Source of the DNA: Chrysomallon squamiferum
Taxonomy: Eukaryota > Mollusca > Gastropoda > Neomphalida > Peltospiridae
Direction: 5' to 3'
Assembly (NCBI GenBank): GCA_012295275.1
Contig: CM022670.1
Location: forward strand, 20,810,146 to 20,874,145
Length of the DNA: 64,000 bases
The first letter of the stretch is position 1, and each line of letters opens with the position of its first letter. This document shows, one piece after another, positions 55,429 to 64,000 of the stretch. Below the pieces are notes generated by a model, which saw only the letters and a list, made by a program, of their open reading frames with translations, was not told the origin of the DNA and did not search any database. A program made the position numbers and the translations under genes.

Positions 55429-57188
55429 GTATTTGTATACGTATATATGCATATGTATTATCTCACCTGATGTAGGTAAAGACAAGTTATTCCGATATTC
55501 ACACCTACTTCCTGAGAATGTCTGATCACACTTGCAGCGTTGAACTCCTCCTGGCTGCACAAAGCATCGACCATATTCTCCACAATCCAGCGTACACTTC
55601 AGATGACAAAACAAACCAGTCCACCCTTTGTTACATGTGCATTTCAACTGACCTTTGACACATCTGCCATTTTGACACACAAATCCCGCCATACATTCTT
55701 CACTGATTGCACGTTCTCCTGATGATGCTGTCCCGGACTGTGATAAAGTTGTCGATGTTGTTGTTGATGATGATGCGTACGTTGTCGATGTTGTTGTATT
55801 TAATGTTGTCGATGGTGTTTTAGATTGTACACTGCGAGATGAAGATGTCACTGATGTGCAGTTTTCACAGTCATCTGCACTCTCTTCTAAAAGTAAGAAA
55901 ATAATGATATTAAATTATATGGTTTAGTTACTTATTATTAGACCTTTTTCATACCGCGATTCAAGATGACCGATGGCCCCCTTTATTATTTTTGATTCAA
56001 TAATATCTAGGGTTACCATATTTTCATCAAACAAAGACAGTACAAAAGGAATCTATATTCATTATGACGGGTCCCAACCCTAACTTCACGTTTTTATTTA
56101 TTCCTCATTCCAAGTCAAGTTGAATAAAGCTAAAACATACCCTCGCTCAAGAACGATCCCGCGACCCCCAGAAAAAAGGCTGGCGAACCCTCTGAGTGTC
56201 GCGATCCCCAGGTTGAAAACCTATGAGATATTTAGATAGACAGAAACTGATATATATAATATTCTCACGTAAATAAATTTCTTTGATAACCTACTTTTCT
56301 CACATCTGTTTCCATGGAATCCGTCGTCACAAACACACAATTCACTATTGTGTAAGTCCGTGCAAGATCCGTGCTTACCACAATCCAAGCTACAGGGTTT
56401 ATGACAAAAGAGACCTGACCAACCCTTGTCACAAGAGCAAGTGAACGGATTCAGACAATAGCCATGACGACAGTTAAATCCAGCTGGACATTGTCGCTCT
56501 GTAAGAGGACGCAGTGACGTTTGTTCTGAAAAGGTATGATAAAGCTGTACATATATTTGTACATATAGACAGAACACAAGCATCCATTCATAGATCTACA
56601 TTAACTCATTTTATTTAAATGTAAATATGCTTATTTTCAGAAAGACTGAGCACAAAACATAAATTATGCGTTCATTTTTTCCACTTAACACTATATATAA
56701 ATATTTATATATTCATTTTTTCAACTATTACAATCACACACACACACAATAAAACAAATTCTAAAAATATTACTACCTGTTGCTGTTGTTGAAATAATTG
56801 CTGACGTCGTTGATGATCCTGTTGATAATGATATGTCTAGTCTTTCACAGTGATCTCCTATGAACCCAAAATGGCATTTACAATATGGAGTCCCACTGGA
56901 ACTAACGGCACAAAGTCCGTGATTTCCACAATCCAGATTGCAAGGTTTGTCACAAACGATTCCGGACCATCCTGGGAAACAGATGCATCTGCTAAAATTA
57001 TCAGCACAAGTTCCAAACTGACAAACCAAGCCAGCGAAGCACGCCTGTCCAGATGAAGATTCTAACGAATTGGCTGTGGTAGGTAAATTCAGTGTTGTAT
57101 TTTGCGAGGATAAGGAAGACATAGTCTGACACCAAACCAGTGTCATTGCTTGCAGGAATAATAATACAAAAAGTTGTATCGAGGCCAT
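50341..57188 (-). CDS. EGF-TIR transmembrane receptor (intact, seven coding exons)
   Basis: Exons on minus: 56,777-57,188; 56,295-56,525; 55,467-55,886; 53,904-54,257; 52,919-53,080; 51,798-51,941; 50,341-50,858. All introns are GT..AG and phase 1, and the total is 2,241 nt, or 746 residues plus stop. Order: signal peptide (1-~20, ending VWCQ), four exon-encoded EGF pairs separated by Ser/Thr-rich linkers, one membrane helix (~482-506, followed by KRK), a TIR domain (~530-672), and a polar tail ending [11 protein letters not shown] box 1 is YDAFISYKS, box 2 is [12 protein letters not shown], and box 3 is the FW pair at 665-666. SEFCRFE matches the WCxxE motif with Phe for Trp. TIR domains of this type assemble MyD88/SARM-like signalling complexes or, in some families, cleave NAD; which applies here is unknown. 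There are no leucine-rich repeats, so it is not a Toll/TLR. A damaged duplicate lies at 40.6-41.7 kb and a second TIR gene at 60.6 kb. A pattern-recognition or clearance receptor is the best guess. Confidence 0.85.
51380..51797 (-). other. Receptor intron 6
   Basis: Contains a TAC/TAA and AAC trinucleotide-rich patch (51,655-51,785) adjoining exon 6's donor. Open frames there are low-complexity. Confidence 0.5.
51798..51941 (-). CDS. EGF-TIR exon 6: first half of the TIR domain
   Basis: 144 nt, residues ~527-574. Box 1 YDAFISYKS and box 2 [12 protein letters not shown]. The exon ends inside the Glu-Thr junction, at GGAGAAA|GTAAGA. The second TIR gene has an exon of identical length and boundaries at 63,315-63,458. 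Confidence 0.85.
51942..52918 (-). other. Receptor intron 5
   Basis: No exon seen. T-rich and GACAGA-rich low complexity, with a (TG)n/(TA)n tract near 52,868-52,896. Confidence 0.5.
52919..53080 (-). CDS. EGF-TIR exon 5: transmembrane segment
   Basis: 162 nt, residues ~473-526. Trp-rich outer boundary (WHWW), about 25 hydrophobic residues, then KRK on the cytoplasmic side. It ends at GAAG|GTAAAT after an acidic FEDEG. Confidence 0.85.
53225..53283. repeat. (GAA)n microsatellite in receptor intron 4
   Basis: About 50 bp of AGA/GAA trinucleotide followed by CAA repeats. Confidence 0.9.
53904..54257 (-). CDS. EGF-TIR exon 4: EGF pair 4 and stalk
   Basis: 354 nt, residues ~355-472. Ser/Thr linker, then an EGF pair with GWKGVFC and LDCGDHGVC. 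The first module has an extra loop ([13 protein letters not shown]) absent from the other pairs. It ends in a Pro/Lys stalk (RPKPKP) before the membrane exon. Confidence 0.85.
54258..55466 (-). other. Receptor intron 3
   Basis: No exon recognised. It includes (TG)n and TATG-rich sequence near 54,930-55,040, a poly-T run near 55,038, and the long (TATG)/(TA) array at 55,218-55,440 that reaches within 30 bp of exon 3's donor. Confidence 0.5.
55218..55440. repeat. (TA)n/(TATG)n compound array
   Basis: Alternating TA and TATG blocks. Tyr/Ile/Cys-rich frames across it are artefacts. Confidence 0.9.
55467..55886 (-). CDS. EGF-TIR exon 3: mucin-like linker and EGF pair 3
   Basis: 420 nt, residues ~215-354. 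It begins with a small Cys motif (CENC), then about 50 residues of Ser/Thr-rich sequence likely to be O-glycosylated. EGF pair 3 follows, with GWTGLFC and LDCGEYGRC (Tyr where the other exons have His). Confidence 0.85.
55936..56224. mobile_element. hAT/MITE-like element in receptor intron 2, unit 2 copy
   Basis: Same element as 40,740-41,040 (GGTTTTCAACCTGGGGATCG on minus). It lacks about 15 bp near 55,962 that unit 1 retains. Confidence 0.4.
56295..56525 (-). CDS. EGF-TIR exon 2: EGF pair 2
   Basis: 231 nt, phase 1 to 1, residues ~138-214. Carries GWSGLFC and LDCGKHGSC. The donor is AAAA|GTAGGT; the same site is AT in the relic copy. It is the shortest linker of the four, with EGF sequence beginning about 13 residues in. 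Confidence 0.85.
56777..57188 (-). CDS. EGF-TIR exon 1: signal peptide and EGF pair 1
   Basis: It starts at ATG 57,188 in good context (CAAGATGG) with [21 protein letters not shown] Ser/Thr/Asn linker (~21-50) is followed by the first EGF pair, containing GWSGIVC and LDCGNHGLC. It ends in phase 1 at ACAG|GTAGTA. Confidence 0.85.
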
Positions 57189-57189
57189 C

Positions 57190-58798
57190 TTGTAAATGTT
57201 TAATTCTATGTTATTGTTTGTGTTTTTAGCCAGTTTCTGTTCTGGTACAGCTTAAGATGAATGTCACGGCTGAATGCCAAATCCAGATGTGACAGATAAA
57301 TATTACAACTCATGTCTTGCGGCTGAACGTTAACACATTCACATTAACAACGCTGCTGAATAAAACTGCACATACATCTACAACCATTACAAATAAACTA
57401 ACAATACGTTCTGTTTCTATATCTGAAACAATGTCATTGCTGCCAGATACGTATGAATTTCGTTAACATAAATGCCAATCATAGAAATGTGTCTTTTAAC
57501 GTGGCCACGTTCCCTGGCCTGCATCCCCTGAGGCATTATAACCTTACGCTTTTTATGTCGCACTGGTTGACAGCACTAAAACATTTTAATGCGCCATTTC
57601 GTTTTATTGACAGTGTCCCTACTGTTTGTTTCAGTTGTATTTATACAGTATCATCATTAATGCAAAATGCATCTGCTCCAGGGGAGGGCCTCAGCGACAT
57701 AAACAGAGTTATGCAATTATTTATAAGTCCTTTAGATGTTTTATATTAAAATTAAGAAAATTAATTTCAGTGAGTCCAGGAAGAAGCCAGTAAGTCGTGT
57801 CTGTTTTTGTGTACAGCAAATCAGGTTAAAATGTGTAACTCTACTGACTGAAATAATCGTACTGTTGCTGGATGACCCAGAAGGTTTCACTTGTTGTAAT
57901 AACTAACAACTGTGTACAGTGAAAGTAATAAATATAAATAAATATAACTACCGCAGATGTAAACATAAATATCTCATACATTATCTTTCCTTCTGTCTCT
58001 TTCTTTATCTCCATCTGTCTGTTTGTCTATCGCTCTATCTGTTTATCATCTATTTCCTTTTTTGCTTTCTCTTTATCTCTCTCTCTATAAATCTAGTCTG
58101 TCTATCTTTGTCTCACGCTGTTTCTCTATTAGTGTTTTGCCTGTGTATTTTCGAATTATTTATTTTATAATTGTTCTAAATAAATAAAACGTGAGCATCT
58201 TTTTTCTTTGTAAGCTTGACAATTAGTATAATTATTAGTATTGTTTTTTTCTTTCTTTTTTTGTCCCTTCATGAGAGCTGATACGTTCATTTTTCTTTCT
58301 TTATCTTCCCTATCAATTTATTTTCTTTTTCTTTTTAATATCATTTTTAACAATCTTCTACCACGTTCACTTCAATTGTTTTAAAAACATTCACCAATCA
58401 GCACTCTTTCACACTATTTTTTCAAATCACAACTTTATATATTTTATTCTTCCCAAAAACGTGGGCAACCTCCAATTAAAAGCCGCCGTGACGTAGAAAG
58501 GTTTAAAGAAACAGCAGAATACATAAACACTGTACTGGTTAACGTTAGCTTTTCGTGTGTGTTGAACAAACCAGTATTTTCAGCAGGAAACAGCATTCCG
58601 TTCACGTACGTCGTGATATTTGCATTTCAGATGAGGAGTGCTGACGGTAAAATAACTGCGGTGTGGTAAAATGGGATGTCAGATTTGTGCTGATGTAACG
58701 AGATGTTATGCGTTTGCGCGATGACCTAAATTAGAAAGTAAAGTGGTTTTACGAACTGCGGTACAAAATATTTTACCTGTTTTGATATGTGTAGAAGA

Positions 58799-58847
<49 letters not shown>

Positions 58848-58850
58848 GTG

Positions 58851-58881
<31 letters not shown>

Positions 58882-60590
58882 CAGAAGTAGAAATGATATT
58901 GAAAGATTTAGTAGTAGTAGTAGTAGTAATAATACTAATAAATAACATCGCATACGATGATGGTGACGATGATAATAATAATACAATGATAAAATAACAG
59001 TAATATTAATGTTAATAAACACATACGGCCTCAATCATTTTATTGTTGTAAAAAAAGAGCATTTTAACAGAACACGACAAACAGTTTGCGTGTAATATCA
59101 TATAACACATTTTTGACATTAATAATATATCTGATTAAAGATAACTACAGAAGAATAATGACTAGTTCATAGCTTCTTAGTCATACAAAAAAATACATTT
59201 TTTATTTATGTATTTCAGAAACACAATACCAAACAAAAGTTTATATATACACTAATAAGCACTGAGGATATATGGATGGCAATATATATGTGTGTGTAAA
59301 TAATCATAAAATTTATTAACAAAAAATAATTTTCTCTAACAATTAAACACTCTCGGAAAATCTCATATCTCACAATGTAGTCGGATGATAAGAAAATATC
59401 AATAAAGTAACAGTAAAAGTAATCTCATATTATATTGCAAATTAATCCGAAAATGTAGCATCAGTTTCTGTATGTATTGCTATAGCAGATATATAAATAT
59501 TACTTTTAATATTACAAATAAAGGGCATATAGTAATTCATTGTGTTTGTATGAATATTTATATGTAGACACAGGTATATATATATATATATACACACACA
59601 GTATGTGATTAAAGATGTGCATTAAAATATAAATTGGAGAAAATTATGACAAAAGACTGAGATCTTCAGTTTTGAGCACTTTCGAGGTAAATAAAACAAT
59701 TTAATAAAATTAAAAAATAAAAGATGTAAAGAAAAATAAAGACTAATTATTACAACTTGGTAACACTTTTGAAATCTCAGTTCAGCTGAAGTTTCGAAAT
59801 AATCACAAACCATGTTTCATCTAGTATATAAATACTTATTATGCATATGTAAATTTAGTGAATTTGTATATGTAGAGAAGTTTGTGCAGACAAAGCAAAC
59901 AAAATAGTCAGAGGACATTTTCAAGCAATCTGTTTGTTAGTATTTCTCTTATCTATTCTTAAACTAAGAGGACCGATTCCTTATAAAGTTTATAAATATC
60001 TGAGTATCTGTTACAATTGTTATAGCACAGAAATAATACTGATATTGAAAAAAATATATCAAAGAAAATAACTTTTATTTTGAGGTTTAAATATTCAACT
60101 TTTATTTTGATGTTTAAATATTCATTTTCTGCGATAACATCAGTTAATTTTTAAAGCTAGTTCAATAAAATGTATATATATATATATATACATTTTTTTT
60201 TTTAAATAATATCTCATTATCTCAGGTAAATGGATTCACTTTATATTGAGTCAGTCAAGTTTTTGTCAGTTCAAGTACTCTGATTTCCATTAACATTAAA
60301 GTAACATGAGAATTCTTCATAGAGCAAAGAACTTTAGAGAACTGATTTAACGAGAGCATGGCCATATCCTTCCCTAACAGCTAATACAGATGTAGGATGG
60401 GATCCAGTTCGTAGTAATAGTCTCTTGTTCACGGACACCTAAACATAAAATTCAAGGCCATGTTTCCAGAATAATAACTGATAAAAATGTCTCCAGTTTT
60501 CTAAAGATTTTTGTTTCCATCAACGCAAAACTTTTTATAAAATTATGTTGATTACGTTGGAATATTTCTCTGTAATTCAGATATCGACGA
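57190..60590. other. Intergenic stretch between the two TIR genes
   Basis: No gene supported. It contains TCTG/TCTA-rich sequence (57,980-58,110), an (AAT)n tract (58,800-58,845) running into (TAG)n (58,850-58,930), and AT-rich sequence to 60,590. The 5' flank of the EGF-TIR gene (57,190-57,450) has no clear TATA box. Confidence 0.5.
58798..58935. repeat. (AAT)n-(TAG)n compound microsatellite
   Basis: AAT array followed by TAG array, interrupted near 58,880-58,910. Poly-Ile/Val and poly-Leu frames are artefacts. Confidence 0.9.
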
Positions 60591-60595
60591 CAGTC

Positions 60596-62398
60596 TTACA
60601 CTACATTAGAACATTTCCCATCCAAGTGTTCTTCCAGTTTTGATGCGTTGTTTGTTATACTAGCGTATGTACCCTGTTCTTCTGGTGTAGCGAAAAACTG
60701 TCTGATCTGTTCATTTCTTTCTAACACAAGTGTTCCAGTGAAACCAGCGTCTGTTTCTTTACATTCACTAGAAATAATATGTAGGTCTTTCGTTTCTTTC
60801 TCGTCAACTGAATGGTCAAAAGCATTGTTTAAAAAGCATTTGTCCGAAAGAAAATTACTCGAAATATCCAAGTCAATGATCTGTTTCGAAGTGTCCTCCG
60901 ATCCTTTATTCTTATGTGAAGATGACGATACTGGATTGTTATCGGTCTTACTGTATGTTTCATCACCATGTTTCTTCTTGGGCATCGACAGTTCCAGCTG
61001 CTTCCAGAACTTTTTCTGGGCCTTTTCGTTATCGAATCCTGGCCATTCTATATATGTGATGGAATCAAGGATCGTTTTCATAGTTCCGTCCATATTGTTT
61101 CGAGCTTGTTTGATGTCGTCCAGAATGATGGGAACTACTTTGTGTTTCAGCTTCAGCATTTCCGTGTGAGCACTTTGCCACTCAAAACGCGTGAATTCGC
61201 TCTCGAGGTAATTCGGAGTCAGTACTAGAATCGTCCGCCTGCTGTTCTCCACTGCCCAGATAATGTTGTTTGATATGGCTAGAATCAGATAAATACATTG
61301 AAAATTACATACACTTTTATTTTGACAAGATTTTAAATAGTTAAGTCTGTGTTTTATATCTGTTAATAACGATGACGACTCTATATCTGTGTATCCAGAA
61401 TTCTGTGTATTGCAACATTTAAGCATGTACATATCTACTATGTATGTATGTACGTCCGTGTTTGTGTGTGTATGGATGTGTGTGCGTTTGTATATGCATG
61501 TATGTACGTACGTATGTATATATAAACTATGTACATATGTATTTACGTATGTGTGTATATGTATGTATGCTCATATGACGTTTGTATTTTTATATTAGTG
61601 GTTCATAATTTGTTAACACATATGACGAATTTGTTTTCCTTGTTATTGTTTATACAGTAGCAGCTAAATTAAAATCATGTTCAATGAAAACAGTATGAAA
61701 AAGGGTGGACACTGTAACAACTTACAACATCTTTAACATGAATAAACAAAACAAGGAAACCAGCAGGTGCAGAATAAAATATGAAAACAGAAATAATTAA
61801 TAAGAACTAATATATCATTCGTGAACAAAATTTCACCACAGATCAAACGAACGTAGATTTAACGACTTCGTCGTCTCCATTCTCTCCTAACAGAATAACT
61901 CACGAAACTGCTCATGTGGTTTTTATGAACATACTAATGTACATCGTTGTGATATGTTCAGGACCACGATTAAAAGCATACTTTCAAAAAATAAAGAAGA
62001 GTGTTTATTTAATGACAGTCCAGTGATTTTTGTTACCGTGAGAAAAAGTGAACTCTCAACGGTCAGTTAAATATTAAATATACTTCTGTGTATTCGTTGT
62101 TTTGAGATATATTTATCAGATGTTTATGCATGAACTGATGTGTTTGGTGTTTGTATAAAACACATTTGGGTATTCTTCTAAACTGTTGACTGTGCTGCAT
62201 CAGTTGATATTTTTGAGTGTTTGTGTAAAATAGGTTCGTATTTTTCTGCTGTGTTTTGTTCTGGTGTAGGAGGTTTAGAGAATTGTTTAAGTATTTATTT
62301 CCCACGGTATTCTTGAAAAATGTTAATAAAAACATAAAAGTTTGGGCTGTCCCCGAAGTTTCCGTCCGGTAGAGAATAAGTTACGTAATGCGTTAAAT

Positions 62399-62493
<95 letters not shown>

Positions 62494-62936
62494 TCTTTCT
62501 CTCTCTAATTATATGCCGGGTATCTACTTATTCTGCGCATAAGCTCGCCCGTTGTCCCTACGTAATTATTTATTTAAGTCAAAATAAAAACTAAATCTAA
62601 ACAGCTTGGGTAACCTTTTAACGTTTTATATCACGATCTACTTCGGATCCTGATACGCTTTACCTCTCTGTGTTTCTGATTGGTGGAGTGGGTGTTTCTG
62701 ATTGGCTGAGGAAAAATCGTAGTCATAAAGCTTTTGTTCGTGTCATGTGTGACCTTTGCCCCTTGCTTTAGGGCGGCAGAAGCTGAGTGCAGTCAAGTGG
62801 AACCCTTTTATACGATATATATGTAATCAGACGGAAAAAAGCATGGCAATTGTTGAACTGGGTTATGATTTAGATAAATATACTGTACAGCTGTTTTATC
62901 TGTTTCACAGTTATTATAACTGTTATTTGCATAATC

Positions 62937-63034
<98 letters not shown>

Positions 63035-63458
63035 CCTCCCTCCCTCCCTCTCTCTCTCTCTCCATTTTGTACTATTACCGATAATTACTATTGGTATTAA
63101 TAACGAATTAGAAAGTGACACTGGTATTATTTACTCATATTTCGACGATGTCGCGTACATACTGATACTGATATTGGGTAGCCTGTTAATATTATAAAAC
63201 AGTCAATTTCTCTAAGTATGAAGTTTTTGACGGAAATTCTTTGCTAAATGTAAATGTTAATGACGCGGTATTGTATTATATGTTTTGTTATTGTTGTTAT
63301 TATCTAAGACTCACTTTCTCCAGGTATGAAGTCTCTCTGGTGCAGACATAGTTTGAAATGTAACTCGTGTTCTAGAACTGGGTACAACGTCCTCAGCACG
63401 AACTCTTCATCCTTGGCTGATGATTTGTACGAGACAAAAGCATCGAACTGTTTGTTAT
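60596..63458 (-). CDS. Second TIR-domain gene, 3' part (extends beyond the window)
   Basis: Two exons on minus: 63,315-63,458 (144 nt) and 60,596-61,278 (683 nt with stop), joined in phase 1 exactly like exons 6 and 7 of the EGF-TIR gene. The first gives FDAFVSYKS (box 1) and [12 protein letters not shown] (box 2). The second gives [19 protein letters not shown] (Glu of the WCxxE motif kept, Cys replaced by Thr), VVPIIL and FW (box 3). The tail of about 125 residues after box 3 is longer than that of the first gene and unlike it, ending [11 protein letters not shown]. The acceptor before 63,458 (TTTTTCAG) shows more exons upstream, past the right edge, presumably a membrane segment and ectodomain. 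EGF modules are expected from the shared layout but not seen. The tail frame is fully open, so the gene looks functional. Confidence 0.75.
62401..62507. repeat. (TC)n microsatellite
   Basis: About 105 bp of CT with minor interruptions near the right end. Confidence 0.95.
62672..62711. promoter_or_regulatory. Tandem CCAAT-box (ATTGG) pair
   Basis: TTTCTGATTGG occurs twice, with ATTGG at 62,679-62,683 and 62,701-62,705, 22 bp apart, in a GC-richer stretch. This spacing is near two helical turns and resembles NF-Y sites. A CTTTTATACG stretch about 100 bp to the right is a weak TATA candidate. It lies inside an intron of the second TIR gene; an alternative or antisense promoter is possible. Confidence 0.35.
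62938..63062. repeat. (TC)n with a (CCCT)n block
   Basis: CT dinucleotide array with a short CCCT tetranucleotide insert at about 63,030-63,050. Confidence 0.95.
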
Positions 63459-63893
63459 CTGAAAAACAAACATTTAATCATCATTATTGAAATGGATATG
63501 CAGTAGTCATTTTTTTTTAAAAATTGAGGATTTTTATTTTTGTTTTATTTTATTTTAAATAGTTAAATTTTGTTATGTTTTTACTTTTATTAGTATCATT
63601 CTTTAAGATCCCAAATTTTTCTAGATGGATTTCCTCCGCAAATTAACATTTTATATATTTATTTATTTATGTATTCATTTATTTATTTATTTATAAAACG
63701 GGATATAGAAAAAGGTCAAAGCAAAGCGTGCAATATTATCTTCAGAGTAGTAATAAATTATGTTTTGATAAAGAATCCGAAAAGAAAATTTACAGCGCCT
63801 CGAGGATGTTTACATTTAAAAATATGTTGTTTTACTTTGGATTTTATTTCTAAGTATTCGTAAACAAGCTACAGTATACAAAGATATTATTAC

Positions 63894-63946
<53 letters not shown>

Positions 63947-64000
63947 TATAATTATAATTATTATATTATTGTTATTGTTGTTGTTATTATTATTATTATT
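63459..64000. other. Right-edge intronic sequence with (TTA)n
   Basis: Upstream intron of the second TIR gene. Ends in a TTA/ATT trinucleotide array from about 63,885 to the window edge. No exon seen. Confidence 0.55.

Larger units (their letters stand above)
42230..57190. repeat. Tandem segmental duplication, unit 2
   Basis: This is the counterpart of 31,750-41,675, with the receptor gene complete. Its glycosyltransferase 3' flank is present twice: 42,730-43,690 and 43,696-44,520 both align with 32,260-33,350 of unit 1. Confidence 0.85.
61279..63314 (-). other. Intron between the two TIR exons of the second gene
   Basis: About 2.0 kb, over twice the corresponding intron of the first gene (0.94 kb). 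Contains TATG-rich sequence (61,440-61,570), two (TC)n arrays and a CCAAT pair. Confidence 0.6.

Noticed and set aside
57453-57749. 98-codon + strand frame upstream of the EGF-TIR gene
   Set aside because: No recognisable motif and no promoter; antisense to the receptor 5' flank without other support.

Overview
This window is animal nuclear DNA, most likely from a mollusc or another lophotrochozoan. The evidence is its AT-rich composition, long (GA)n/(TC)n, (TATG)n and (AAT)n microsatellites, split genes with GT..AG introns, TATA-type promoters, EGF-like and TIR domains on one receptor, and MITE-like debris. The species cannot be named from the sequence. No tRNA, rRNA, CRISPR or prokaryotic feature was recognised. 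All family calls come from motifs read by eye; no database search was run.

Layout. Positions 1-12,400 are non-coding, with microsatellites and a few promoter-like motif clusters. A small secreted Cys-rich protein is encoded on + at 12,734-13,177 behind a TATA box. Positions 14,100-23,800 are non-coding with degenerate repeats. A + strand gene with a probable 5' UTR exon near 24.0 kb and one coding exon at 28,320-30,536 encodes a secreted, EGF-containing, Asn/Ser/Lys-rich and heavily sequon-bearing protein. The two + strand proteins share a Cys-spacing pattern.

Positions 31.75-57.2 kb are a tandem segmental duplication on the minus strand. Each unit carries a two-domain DXD glycosyltransferase (Gly_transf_sug type) followed upstream by an EGF-TIR receptor gene. 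In unit 1 (31.75-41.67 kb) the glycosyltransferase has one frameshift. The receptor copy is a relic: its first exon is broken, one splice donor is lost, and a 5.4-kb deletion has removed the third EGF pair, the fourth EGF pair, the membrane segment and nearly all of the TIR domain. In unit 2 (42.23-57.19 kb) the glycosyltransferase has at least three frameshifts, but the receptor is intact: seven exons, all introns phase 1, 746 codons plus stop, with signal peptide, four EGF-pair exons, one transmembrane helix and a TIR domain split over two exons. A second TIR gene on the same strand (60,596-63,458) has the same split and runs off the right edge.

The main result is the EGF-TIR receptor locus, a Toll-like signalling tail on an ectodomain with no leucine-rich repeats, together with its decayed tandem copy and its co-duplicated glycosyltransferase with one apparently dead domain. 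A role in immune recognition or clearance is inference from domain content.
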